NCBI GenBank assembly: GCA_903813345.2
Contig: CAIIXF020000008.1
Span: 12,303,278-12,367,277, forward strand
DNA from: Owenia fusiformis
Taxonomy: Eukaryota; Annelida; Polychaeta; Sabellida; Oweniidae
Length of the DNA stretch: 64,000 nt
Direction: 5' to 3'
Below the pieces are notes generated by a model. It did not search any database and was not told the origin of the DNA. It saw only the letters and a program-made list of their open reading frames with translations. The position numbers and the translations under genes are program-made. Shown here in pieces: positions 22,776 through 36,100 of this stretch; the first letter of the stretch is position 1, and each line of letters begins with the position of its first letter.

Positions 22776-22869
22776 AAAATATTTGTCCGATTTTATTTAA
22801 TTACAAAGCACTATCTACGTATATGAGGAGAAAACTAAAGAGTTCTGAACACCGTACATTTGTATTTAC

Positions 22870-25800
22870 CTCTGTGAGTTCTGGAAGGCCCTGAATCTCG
22901 AGTCTCCATCCTTCATCATCAGTTAGGTGAATGTGGAGTTTGTTCATCTTATAAAGGGACATGCCATCGATGAGTCTCATTATGCTTTCTTTACTGTGGA
23001 AGTTCCTAGCCACATCAAAATGCATACCTCTGTAGTTATATCTGAAAAACATAATCATAATGCAGGAATAATTCTAATTTCAGTACCTACATGTAGTTAA
23101 ATTCGACAAGGATGGTGTTTCAGCCTTATCATAAATAGGCAATTCCACTCACATTCAACCACCTTGTGTGTTCACTACAAAAAAAACTTTGTCTCAAATT
23201 AAATATAAAAAATCTGATCTGACCTAGGTTGATCACTGAGTGTCACAGCAGGAATACTCCCATTGGAACCATCGTGGATACTTATAAGCGACTGGACAGC
23301 CCAGAATACACCTGTAGGACTCTTGCCCTCTAGGGTAATCACCTGGCTACTTGTGTCAACTACAAGTGTGTAAGCTTCACTGTTACTGTTGGTTTGGCCA
23401 TCCACAAGCAAGTTTGTGTTCACTTGAAGCAGCACATACTTAGAGCTTGGAGTAACTGTAGTTGTTCCCATTGGCAGTTTTTCTGAAACGTTATTTTTTA
23501 TTAGACCTTTTTATCTATGACGTTTTCTAAGTTTTGCTTTGTTACTTTCATTTGTGTATCTGTATATGCTTTCCTAATTTCACTTGATATCATACCTGAT
23601 AGATATTTAGCTTCTTGGTGCAAATTATCCTTTATCACTATGGCCCAGTCTCCAGTTGATATGGAAACAGTCGATGTGGCATCTACCTCTACTTTGACAG
23701 GTGTTGGGAGAACTAAGTGTTGAGCAGCACCAATATCATCTTGGACAGCATTGATAGTGAATCGCTTTTCGGGGGTATAGGGATCATACCTAGAAAAATA
23801 ATAGTACCATAATACATATAATGCAAATGTACATGTAATGTAAATATCCGAATACAAATCATTGTACATAACCATGCCGGCAATACATTTTTTATGTTGA
23901 AAGTGGTTGGTTTGATTACATGAGCTCTAAACATTTTGAAGGAGACATCGAAGTAACACATACTTGTCACTTTCGTATCGTTTCCATTTCTCAATCGAAT
24001 CAAATGCAGACACAAAGTCAAGATCTTCGGAGACTGTACTTTGAATCGTACGGGGCTCAAGACCATCCGCTGCCACATACCAGTTGGGCATAACATCACT
24101 TCGAGAAACCATCCACTCTCCAGCAATGAACGAAATTTCACGCGAGTCACCAACAGCGATATTCTTAAATGTGGTAGTTGGTTCGAGTTTAAACAAACAA
24201 CCATTTACATGGGACCATTTTGCACCAGTATTGGGGTCAGTGTATCCATACGGGTCGTCTATGTAATTGCCATGATATATTTTTGACTCTTTTATTAACT
24301 TTATATGGCAAAAGTATATGGCCCATGCATCATTGGTGATAACCTTTTGGCCAGAATTCGTCAGGGTGATTTTTCCTGTATAAGTGGCATCATTAGGCTT
24401 GAAGTTACTGACAACTTCATATGTGATATCTAGATTGTCAGCAATGTAGTCAAGTTTTCGCTGCGTGAGGGATCCATCTGTAGAAATTTAAAACTTTTCA
24501 GTTTGCCATTCATTCATAACACAATTATGGAGTTCCCGGATTACTATTTGACTACAGAAGGTGTTCATATTGACACAGGCAGATATGATATGCCAATTAA
24601 AGTGCTGAAAGTATGTAATCTAAAAGATAAGTATTGAATTAAACTGCAGGCACTAAAATATTGAGTTAGTTACTCCGTTACTTGTTACTTTAAAAAAATT
24701 CAACCACAACACGATTGACTTTGAACATGAAAAAGCTGAAAATGACAAGTCCTACTTTTTGTCAAATGGTAGATAGAGTAAAAACCGGAAACCGTAATTC
24801 CAAGAGATTTTGAATCTTCAGAGAACACAGCAACTACTAACATTTATTATTTATTAGAAAGTTCTACTTTAACAAAGTGTCTGATATTTTAAAAAATTGT
24901 CTTTTTTACGTCAAAGTCGGAAATTTTTTGAAACCTGGTAAACTTGGAAAATTGGCGATAACGTGTCAAATAGCCACTATGTATATACATAAATTGAATA
25001 TAGATATGACTTTGTACGAATAGCAATTTTTAATTTGTGCCGCAAATGCTGACGGTAGGACGGACCAACGGACGGACGACTAGTTCATAGGCTCACTGTA
25101 TGAGCCAAAAATTATTTGTACTTTTCAAAACCCAAGGTCAATCAAAAACAAGGCCATCGGACACCCGACACGTGTGTATGTCATCGTGAAACTGACCTAC
25201 GACATAGCTATGGCCTGTCTAGTTCTAATGCAATCTAGAAAGAAAATCAACTGTTGGCATAAGATAGATTGAAAACTCGAGTTTTTGCGAGTTTCGCATT
25301 TTATGATGCGAGTTTCGAATCATATAGGGGTGTCACATTATGTGGTTCGATTTCACGGCTTGTTTATTCCATAATACTATTGTTTTCCCAGGGAAATATG
25401 AAGGAATAATCGTATTGAATCGCATTTCATGAAAAATCGTATTGTCCCCGGGAGAAAAATCGTATTGGAGCGTATTACATGAAAAAATCGTATTGTCCCC
25501 GGGAAAAATTGTATTGGAGCATATTAAGCTATTTTCGGTTTCCCGGTTATTTTTTCCCGTTTATTTGCATTATCCAAATGTAGAATTTTAGAGGGGTGTA
25601 TTATGGAATAAAAAGGTTAATTTTGGTCAGGATTGAATATGGGTTTTATTCCTCGGAAAATATGACATTGACACTAGGTCACTGCACTACCTCGGTCAAT
25701 ATCATATTACCCTTCGATCAATATCATATTGTCCCACGGAATAAAATCCATATTCAATCCCTCTCAGTAAATAACCTATATCTATTGTCCAATTTTAAAT

Positions 25801-25951
25801 GAATAAATTCCATAGTACTGTATGTGATTATACTCGATTAGGAAAATATGAAAACTGCAGCTTTAAGTCATTGAATTATTAAATGCTCACCTATGACTTT
25901 AACTACATCCAGTGCAATCGCTGTTAGTAGCAAAATTAGGTAAGCTGCCAT
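22870..25951 (-). CDS. Gene A: GH20 chitobiase-like paralog, exons 1-5 visible (partial at window edge)
   Basis: Five exons: 25891-25951, 23964-24477, 23596-23789, 23224-23482, 22870-23041. They give 1200 nt, 400 codons, open throughout, with the same phases as genes B and C. They cover the signal peptide (identical to B over MAAYLILLLTAIAL), the N-terminal carbohydrate-binding-like domain, GH20b and the first barrel strand (DVARNFHSKESIMRLIDGM, HLTDDEGWRLEI). Exon 5 ends in a normal donor. Exons 6-12 are not seen anywhere to the left. However, the sequence down to position 1 is collinear with gene B intron 5 to about 37530, only about 500 bp from B exon 6. The missing exons are therefore expected just beyond the left edge, making intron 5 at least 22.9 kb. 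The catalytic exon 7 is not visible, so the Asp-Gln question is open for this copy. Confidence 0.75.
25630..25760. repeat. 131-bp palindromic MITE in gene A intron 1
   Basis: Ends GGATTGAATATGGGTTTTAT and its near reverse complement, with inner inverted CAATATCATATT motifs. The same element is at 43481-43611 in gene B intron 1. Intron 1 of gene C is only 177 bp and lacks it. Confidence 0.6.
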
Positions 25952-28900
25952 TGTCGCTTGCTTTGCCTGCTTGAATGCCCTATGTCAAACGCAATACATT
26001 CTAAATGTTACATAGTTTGAGCATCGACTCTAGGTTAACTGTCTCATTAAAACAATAATCGAAGATCAAGGTCTATTATATGCGTATATTATCGAGCATT
26101 ATTTTTATTTTTATTGGATTGTTGGTTTGTTTACGAAATATACATCTATGTGATTGATGTATTAATTGAGAGTTAATAACGAGATTGAACCAACGCTGAC
26201 ATTTTTAACACTCATAACGAAAACTCGTGTTCATTTTTCCCGTTTCCCGTTTTGCCTCAGTCTCACGTGTCGTCCAGGTGCAGATATTATGGCAGTCATT
26301 GCTCTTCCTCAAATAATCATTGAATTGCGACTTAAACTGGGGAAGGAGTACATTAAGATCTAGTCAGCTGTTCATAAACAATAATGAAATGCAATATCAG
26401 TGAATGTTATGCAGAAAAAGTATTCTTTGGAAATAATTGAAGAGAAAACATGAGAAGTTCTAGATTTTTCATTTCATTTCGTATCCGTTTCACGTTTAAG
26501 TGCGAATCTTTCTAAAATTGCAAATCTTTTCTTGTGTATGAATCTATAAGCAGTGGCAAAATTGTAAGCAACATACGAGCGCCAACCACCAACCACCGAA
26601 CACCGCCTACAAAAAAGTTGGAGACTATTACAATTTATGTCACCACTTGTGGTGGTGTCATTAAAATGAAAGCATTGTTGTAAACATCTTCCGTTTTCCT
26701 CAGATGAATATATCGGTTGTCCCAAAAAGTGAATCGCTTTTTGACAAGTATTTTCTCAGCAATAGATAAGCTGAACTTATATTCCATTATAGAGAATGAT
26801 GTATATTTTTCTATATTGAGAAATATCAAACTTACCATTTAATAGGTCTATAGCCTATAACGACTAAAACATTAAATGCTAGTCGCCGTGTGACCAATCG
26901 TGCGAGAAGGTGTGCAAAATAAAATTTTATGGAATTTGTTGCAATACACAATATATTGTGGTTTTGTTTGCGTTGATTCTATTTACATCATTACTACTAA
27001 CTATTATAAATGGAGGGGATACCGGGGCAAAACAAGGCACTATTTCCAGTGTTTTCAAGTAGTGTATGTTTTATATACATGATTATTTACATGATTGTTA
27101 TTCGAAATAAATGCGAAGTCAAGATAGCGGGCAAAATAGCTGTATCTGCTTTTTGAGTTTGGTTGTTATTGTCTGCAATATCACGGGTAGTATCTAAAGC
27201 CCCGCTATGATTGAAAAGTCGCGAGCAAGTTCCCGCTGAAATCGCGAGCATAGTCCTGTTTATTTGTATCACTTTGGAAAATGAACCAAAAGGATGAAAA
27301 TACTTATTACCGTTCTTTGATACTCCAGCAAAACGTTGAAAACAGATATATTTGACAAAAAATGACATGAAAAATGATTATTTTTTACTTGCATGAAGGA
27401 AAGGGGCGCCAACATGCACGTTTGCATGATTTACTGTTCATATATTACCTTTATCGTTAAAATAAAGGCAATAAATACGATTTACATACTCCATAATAAA
27501 TATCGGATCAAGATGGTCTATATTGATAAGTTACTGGACAATGACACCTGCCATGGGGGTCGAAATACATTATTAAAGGTGTTCCAGTGGCCCCCCTGAA
27601 TAAATGAGGAGGCCCCGCTGAAAACATGAGGAGACCCCGCTGAAAACACGAGCAAATTTCACGACTACCCGCTTCGATCACGAGGAAAGCTTCATCATTA
27701 TTCCATGAATATAGTGAGCTTCTTTATATGAACGTACACGAATGTGCAAATAACGTATTAATGACAATCACATAGCATATCATTATATGGCAACATCACA
27801 AATATTTCTTCTTCAACTTCAGGCAGTCTAATCCATCTGTCAGCGGCATGATCAAATTTTTATATGTAAATAGACTTTGTACTCTATGATTCCAAAGTTT
27901 ACAATCCCTAATTTCCAGAATAAGAAATCTTGTTTTATCATTAACCAATTGCTGAGAAATAATTTACACTCAATTTTATGTGATATTCAATACATACATG
28001 TCAATAGTGAATATCATATACTAGTATTCTACAAAATGTCAGTTAATAACGAGATTGAACCAACGCTGACATTTTTAACACTGAACGAAAACTCGTGTCC
28101 ATTTTTTCCCGTGTCCCGTTTTGCCCCAGTCTCCCTAAACATGTATATTGTTTAATCTCTAGAAGTAAAGCTTTACGTTATTGCATCATTAATAAACCAT
28201 CAGAGTAAACCAGAAGCGTTTATATTTTTATAATTCGAACTATTAAATTATATAAATGTATATTTCACGACCATCCATTGAGTCGGAACAAATGCTAACA
28301 TTTGGATGCAATCTTATCCTGCATATACATCGCGATAGCCGCGCCCCCTTTGTCTTTATCCTTCCAAAGTGCTCTCGCTTATATTACGGCAGGTAAGAGG
28401 GGCTCTGACATACCAGAATGCTGCATATATGCAAGATTAAATCATCTAAGTAGATATCCAGGATAAGATCAATTGCATCCCCATGTTAAGCCAATGATGT
28501 GTGGCATTTTTAGTGTAGATCCAGGTGTGGCTGCAAAGGAATAGACGACACATCTTGTAAATGCTCATTAAGGCACATCTAATTCGGCTAGTAGTCTGAA
28601 ACTTCCTATGGAGGTGCTCCATGGAGTATAGTTTTACTATGCAAAAGGAGAAGTCGGGATATTGCAAAAAAAGTTATGCAACATTATGTGGGTGGGTGAA
28701 ATTTTATGTGTGTCTCACAGTATATACTATGTTGTAAAAAAAGTTCTATCTCTAATTTGAATTAAGACATTGATAATTAAAAAGTATATGTTTTACATAT
28801 TTTTGTAATGTTGCTTTTATTTCAAAACAAGCGGACTTAAAGGATAGGCATCGATATGCTAACTGTCCCAATCCTTCCACTCTGAGATTTGAACAATGCT

Positions 28901-31002
28901 TGGTGAAGAAAGATACATTCTACTGGATACTGCTTTTCTGGAGCTGAAAACTTGTACTGTTGGAGTTAAAAGTGCGTGTCTGGGAACATTTGTTCCTTAG
29001 TGGGCATCCCTTTAGAACTGGAAAGGTCATCCACATTCTGTAACACATAGACAAACACACATAAATACGAGGGTTGTAAAGGTACTGCAAGGTCAAGACT
29101 CACTAAAGTTTGTCGAATTATGATGATCTCAGACATCTGCTGATAACGCAATGTAGGACACCCACTGGACTTAATGAAGCCCTTCACCTGTCGAAGTGTT
29201 AATTCTTGATCAGTTTGAAGTGATTTCGTTGATGTTTATTTGAAAACGTAGCATACATATCTCAAAACTAATGAAGTATATTTTAAAACATTTGCGACTC
29301 TAACATAGATGTGACTCCTAATTAAAACTTCATTAATTTTAACAATGTGTGACATCAATGAAATTCAACAATGACTGTGAATCTTATATTAATTTATTTC
29401 ACAATTGTCCTCACTAGTGGAAAGTCCAAAAATATGTCCTGTTTAAGAACCATATTTTTATTACTAGGAGTAGGAACCGTTAGATATTGCTCTACTAATT
29501 CTTGTATTTAAAGCAAATCGCTTGCAGATTTTGAAAAAATTGGGAATTTCAGCAAGGGGCGATTTTCAAAAATTATGTAACAATATTTTTAGAAGAAATT
29601 TCTACACAGTATAGACAATTGTTTCATATCAGCTATATCGAAGACCTTATAGTGCCAGATAAAATCAAAATAAAGTTTGTCAAATCATGAAATTTGATTT
29701 TTTATGACCTTCCTATTGGCTATCATCATTTTTTCTGGTGGTGAAAATGGAAAACAATTGTTATATAGATATCTAAAATATAGTAAATAAGGCCAAATTT
29801 TGTTTTTGCTGTTTAAACAACTAAATGATATCTATTTATTGTTAAAATTGTTTTACCAGTGGAAAGCAAGAACGTCTTAAAAATATAATTGATAAAAATA
29901 CGTTACAAAACATTTTTTTCGGAAAATTTAGAATAAGAAATAGACACTTACTTATACCCTAAATAACGTTCATGTGCTCAAATAGATTGACCTGATTATA
30001 GCTAAAATGAATTAATAAATGAGCATATTATTTATGCTAGAGGTAAAGTGTGTAGTTACTTCAAAAGAGAGTATAACTTAGTAAAAGGCAAGTATCGATT
30101 TGAAGAACAGTCTACTTTGACAATAATTTTTTTATGAAAAAATTACACTTCTATTAAATTATGAATATTCAAAAGAGAATATTTGAAGTAATGTGTAAAA
30201 ACTGTCCAAAGCAGGCGTAACGTGCAATATACCGATTCAATAAATGACTCGGTTTGGAGAACGAAGTTCATCAGTCTACTTCGCTAATATTTTTTAATGA
30301 AAAATAACACCCAAATAAGATTTATGGATCTTCAAAAGTGGACATTTAAATCTATGTAAAATATCAAAATTGTCAAAAGCAGGCGTAACGTGCAGTAGCT
30401 GATGAATTTCGTTCTTCAAACTGATACTAGTCTTTTATAAATTGAATTTTCGTAAGATGTTTTGCAGGGCCCCTGTTTAAATCAGATACTAGTGCATGTT
30501 TGACTTTATAAAACTCCATGGGTTTTGACTAAAGGACCATGAGTTGTTTGTAAAATGAATCTGGAGAGTTTTTTCATGCATTTCGCTTGTGTTTTTCATC
30601 TAGTAAAACATCAATAAACTTTAAAACATTTTACTGACTATAAGATTGCGCCAAATAATCCCCCCAAAAATTCTAATTTTAAAGGATTATCTATGGATTA
30701 ACATCCAGGTATTTTTATTTTTCAAACTTCAGAGGGCTGGGAATAATTGATTCCGAAATCGAATAATATAAATGATGTTTTAAATAGGTTTCATGTGTGC
30801 CAATAATGTCCCAAAATGTGTAAATGATACCCATTCCTTAATCCCAAGAATTTTCTCTTTGAGGAATTTCCCATAGTAATCCAATGGTATAGTTCCAATA
30901 CACACCTTATTGAGTTGTGATATAAACCAAAACAACCCAATGAGGTGTGTATTAATAATTAACTTTCCTGTTATCTCAAAATCTGTTTGAAATTATACAA
31001 TT
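25952..31002. other. Spacer between genes B and A (upstream of gene A)
   Basis: Matches 43803-44140 and 46461-50435 upstream of gene B, with indels (for example about 27178-27880 is specific to this copy). It must hold the gene A promoter, but no TATA or other element could be singled out. A frame on the minus strand at 28966-29220, including GFIKSSGCPTLRYQQMSEI, is repeated in each copy of the segment and could be a relic exon; no family was recognised. Confidence 0.5.
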
Positions 31003-31857
31003 CTCCCTTTCGCGATTCGCTCTTTGAATCAGAACGTTCGCAAATATGCACTGAAAAAGCACTCAAAAAGGACAAAATTTGATTGGTTTATATTTTCTCA
31101 CTATGCATTTCGCGTAGCTATTTGCGTGACCCGAAAGTTCTAAATCAAACTAATTACGCAATTTTGTTTTTACACCCGCACGCTAAATAAAACAATGACA
31201 ACATCGAAAATATTCTTCTTTGTCATTGCTTTAATAGTCCGCGTATATCGAGTTTAATCAATAAAAGATTGTACAATGAACAACAAAATTCGGAAACGAG
31301 TATTATAGATTTGCTTTCGGACCACTGAACAGAGTGACCTAGATAATTGCGACGCTTCTTCTTTGGTCTACTGCTCAGTTATTTGTTGGTTTTCAACGTA
31401 ACTCTATGATGTAATTTGACGATGAATACTTTTATTCCGTTGTTGCATCGATGATGCAGTTTGTAGTGCAGTAAGTATTGAAAGTCGAATGGAATTGTTT
31501 TTTCCAATATGGCGACTAGTCAACTGATCATGTGACCTTCTCTTCCGGAATATTTTCTCACTTTTGAATCATCGTTTTCACCACGCTATGAATCAATACA
31601 ATGAAAAATAGCTGTTATATTAAGATTAATAAAAGATCAATCGTTTCTAGTACTTTTTTCTGTACCCTCGTACGGGAATATGAACGAATATATCGTTTGA
31701 AAAATAGGTGTTAAAATCCCCATGTTAAACCTATGAGGGAAAACAAGGAAGTATAAATTTGTTCCTCCGCGAACTGCATCATGGGAAATATTTTGACCTT
31801 ATAAGGAAAGATTTTCGTGTCTCCTCTTTTGAAGAGGGAACAGCGATTTCGACAATT
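31003..31857. mobile_element. 855-bp insertion flanked by ACAATT, present only here
   Basis: ACAATT occurs at 30997-31002 and 31852-31857. The matching place after 50430 has a single ACAATT and none of the intervening DNA. Either this is an insertion with a 6-bp duplication or the other copy lost it. No coding region. Confidence 0.55.
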
Positions 31858-31924
31858 GGATTACTATCATGGGGAATTCCCCAAAGTGAAAATTCTAGGG
31901 ATTAAGGAATGGGTACCATTTACA

Positions 31925-32519
31925 TACAGGGTGTCCAAGAAGTAACGTCAATAACCCTGGCATTTTGTCATTTATGCTTCAAATGTCATGACACTTGGTC
32001 AGAATGTTCCTTGTACATTTATACATATCAATACGAAGTATGGAGTGACTGGCATTTGATTGGCCGATTTTATGGTTGCCATAGTAACACAAGTGCATGG
32101 ACCCCGGGGCAGTTCAGAATGTACCTGGTAAATATTATGTAAATCAGGTTATTATAAGGTAAAACCTTTGGCAAAAATGAAATGCAATGTCTTGAGACTT
32201 TTTCAAATCTTAACGGTTTTATTGTTTATTGGGAGTTACCATGGTAACACTTCTTTGGAGTACTTTATGACATCATAATATGTTTTCTGTTTTCTGCGCC
32301 TTTCACTGCACTGGAACAATGCCCCCGTTCACAAGGCCAGGAACACCATGGAAGTAATTGAGATACTAGGAATACCCCTACTTGAACAAGCTCCATATTC
32401 GCCTGATTCGGCCCCTAGTGACTCCTATCTTTATGGTGCACTGAAGGCTAAACTTGCTAGACAGTCTTTCTCTTCACTTTAAAAGAGCTCTGTTCTGTCA
32501 TCCCTTGCAGAAATGATCT
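31925..32519 (+). mobile_element. Second mariner-type remnant
   Basis: Starts CAGGGTGTCCAAGAAGTAAC, a mariner-like terminus, inside the right arm of an inverted repeat, and interrupts sequence that is continuous at 50505-50700. It carries a transposase fragment at 32309-32482. Confidence 0.65.
32309..32482 (+). pseudogene. Mariner transposase fragment
   Basis: Reads HWNNAPVHKARNTMEVIEIL, then YSPDSAPSDSYLYGALKAKL, before a TAA. This is the second and third catalytic-residue region of mariner transposases. The expected Asp in W-D-N is Asn, and the rest of the gene is absent. Confidence 0.75.
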
Positions 32520-32656
32520 TATAGTCAATAAAATGATTCAAAGTGTATGGATGTTTTGGTTGCAGTGGTTCTGCAACAGGACATAAAATTCTAAAGTAAA
32601 TTTTGGTTGACTACACATTGCATTCTAACTTTGAGCAAAGTGAGATTATTAAGGTC

Positions 32657-33114
32657 TTAGTCACTTACTGCCATGCTGCCAACAAGGCCAGATTCATTGT
32701 AGATACATCCGTCACAGGTAGGATCATCTTCATCATCGATCAGCTTCGATATCTTATCATCATGCGCCAGATTAATAAGACTGTCACCATCACTACGTGT
32801 CGCAACTGATCTCCGGCTCGCATGTGTTGGATCTATATAAACAGCTGTTGAACCAGATTGCCGTGAAGAACGATTGCTTGGAGAACGAAGAATTTCCGTT
32901 GTTGCACCACTTCTATTGCACAAACTGACAAAATACCGAAATGTGGACATATTTTGACGTGCCTGGAGTGGCATTCGTTGTGTGATATAAGTCGCACTTC
33001 TAGAAGCGTTTTTTAGGCAGAATACGAGGCAAACTAGTAGAATGAGTAAAGCGATGATTGAAATCGATGATATAAACCAGACCTCCTTGTAAAATGGGAC
33101 CTGAGGCACAGTGG
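32657..33114 (-). other. Gene B exon 12: transmembrane helix and cytoplasmic tail
   Basis: Counterpart of the gene C exon, with one codon fewer (Ser absent before YITQ). It encodes the hydrophobic helix beginning VWFISSISIIALL, then KNASRS and a Ser/Arg-rich tail with the same DDEDD patch. TAA is at 32657-32659. The tail is conserved between the two copies with few replacements, which argues that it is translated. Confidence 0.75.
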
Positions 33115-36100
33115 CTGGAAGAAAAATAAACACATTTCATAATACAATTAACTATTTGTGTGGAATAAATAATGTAAGATAGACCTGAAAACTCGATTTA
33201 TTCTGAATGTTATTTAATTTCTTTCAGGGAATACAAAGTGTGGTGCCTGTGTCATCCTTTTACGTATACTTATTAGGGATGGATTCCCCGTTCCGACAAC
33301 GGTAGCACTTGAAACTGGAATATATTCTAATGAAATTATGGTTCATGAAGACATGCGATTACAACTGCTTACAAATATTTCTGTGAAACACTGTTTTTGA
33401 CTTGGCAGACATGTTCATATGTGTTTTTACAGTATTTGTTGTAACTCGTGATGCAATAGAGCGATTTTGTTGACATTTCATCTGATTTATATATTTTTAT
33501 GAGATACAGATAGAAATTGATATTGTATTAAAAATATTGTAAACAATGGAACATTAATTGCGACACATTAACCATCGTAAAAATAAGATCTCATTTATGT
33601 ATGCATATATTTTAAACCTTATAATTTACATTAACCATCGTCTATGGACCATGGCATAATGCTGTCAATAAACTAATACGTTTCATTTTAAAATACGTTT
33701 CATTTTTCAATCGTTTTCTTTTCGGGGAAGCAAGGGCAGAGGGAGAGGCACGGGCAATTGGTGATTTCTTGGCACTTTTAAAGTGTTAAAATTGACAAAT
33801 ACAACTTTAAAAAATTTCAAATTTTTTTTTTCAAAGGATTGGTATCGATATGGCGAACTGAATTGAACACTTGTTTCTCATAAAAAACACATCATCAATT
33901 TAATGGGGGAAGGTAGTACCAGAGGGGGGGGGGTTGTTTTCATTAACTGTATATCTGATAAAAAGGTACTGTATATTGAACTTGATTTCCACTTTGGATC
34001 CATACTTTCCAAGGGGAGGGGGGAGGGGCGTTTCCAAGGGGGCGTAACGGTTTGGGGTGAACCTTTTAAGAATTTTGTTTTTTAGAGATTGAGTTTTTAG
34101 GTGCTTATTTTGTTTAAACATATTTCATTAAATTATTAATCAGACGAATATAGTTTTAATTTATTTACAGTATGATTCTATCGCATGCATTATGTGAGGT
34201 AAGCTGTGATGAGAAATGGAGATACTTATTACAACATATTGCCCAAAAGTCGGGGCCTTTGACCAACATACCTTCTATCTGGATCTGTCTACTCGCTCTA
34301 CCCGTAGAACTTCTGAAAACAACTATAAATATAAATAACATTATCAAATACTATTTAAGGTATGCTATATCATCATGAGACATACTAAAGCATTCTGACT
34401 TATTCATAGGTGAATGGTAGAATAGCTTTCCAGGACAAAATTTACAAGACGATTCCTCAACTTTAGGTGAGAAAGCTATTATTCTTAAGAATACCAAGAA
34501 AACCTCGATATGGGGATTGTCAAGACTCTTACTCCTATTTTCTTCTTACAATGGGTAGGATATAATATCTATTTTTTGCTTGCAATGGGTGAGATATAAT
34601 ATTTATAATAACGACTTATCATTTCTTTGAAATAAAAGTAAAACCCAGAGTTGATGGAGTTGATTGTTTAAATGTCACTTTGTGTCTTTAGATATGGGTT
34701 AGAGTCAATTAGTAAAACAACTCACATAGTCCTGAGGTAGATCGTACCAGATGGAGACGATGTAGATGTGAATGTATTCCAAGTGCTACCATCTGTACTG
34801 TACTGTATTGTCTCACCTGGGTAGCCTGTGTTTGCCTCTAATTTACCATCAACGATTCTATAATTATGGAATGCCTTGCAAAGCTAATATTTAAATTTGA
34901 CAAAAAAAATATTTCAAAACGTTATATCTCATAACAGAATCTTGTATACCTTGCTCCAGGCAGGGACACTCTATAATTAATCTGCAATTCCTCTAATCTT
35001 TTCAGCTCCTTATATCCCAAAGTATGTGCAAAACTCTCCCAGTCATAACTCCTCATGGCTTCTCTCTCAGTCTTATCTGAACTGGATTCCCAATCTGCCT
35101 TGTGCCAGGCCCTCTCTGCGAGGGCTATGATCCTGGGAAATATCATATAGTCTAACTGTTCTCCTGTTCGCACAATTTCACTCCATAGTTGACCTTGTAT
35201 ACCTAATAAGTTGGGGACACTTTTGATAATCAATTATATTAATATATACTCTTAAAAACCATGTATTCGACTTTCTAAACCCGAAACGAAAGAAAAACTC
35301 AAACTGTAAATGGATATTCACCATTATTCTCTATTTTTGAAAATATATTCAGTAAACATTTATTAAAAATAATTTCCGAGTAGACAATTGAATTGTTTTA
35401 CTTTCTGCATGCTAGGTGTGAAAATTAACGATACAGAACATCAACGTATTTTGGGAACTCATTTTTGACCCAATGTGTAATTTAAAATACAACTTAACCT
35501 TTTTATTGTCATAAAAATAAATGTAGATACCTAAAATCTTGATTCCTGCCTAAATGCTATACCTGAACAGAAAGAGCCAAACAAAATATCAATTTCTTTA
35601 CCTAATTCAATTTTCTCTACCTGATTCTATCTTTAATCTATTTAGTATGTCAGACCTACCAACTATATTTTCAGGCTTTTCCAAAGGTAGACACCATTCT
35701 GCAGATTTTGCACACTCAGTCTCTTTATTCAGCACCTCACCACTCCTTGTAAAATCTATGTTGTCATGGAGACTATCGGGCATAAAACCAAATATTTTTT
35801 CTGTGTCAACAAAACGTGGACCCCAGTAAGAACCACGCTCTTCTGGATCAGGCTCATAGGGATGGTCAAAAGACGTGTGTGTTGCCTGAGACATGACCGT
35901 CTGGACAAGATGTGATAAGTTTTTTTGGTAACATACGCAATGGATTTACATTACACTATAAACTAAACCAGAATATCAATTACACTGTGTTTTTGGTAAT
36001 TACAACTTCTAGCAGTAAGACAATAGCTACAAATAAAAAGGATGCTCAGTCAGAAGTGTAAAGATTATAGTAATGTAACACATTAGATGTCACAATTCTC

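Noticed and set aside
23517-24286. Plus-strand frames opposite GH20 exons 2-3 (also near 42000, 62500 and 63100)
   Set aside because: They are antisense shadows of the conserved coding exons.
22870-25951. Gene A as a truncated pseudogene
   Set aside because: All five exons are open with good splice sites, and collinearity with gene B to the window edge shows the remaining exons would lie outside.
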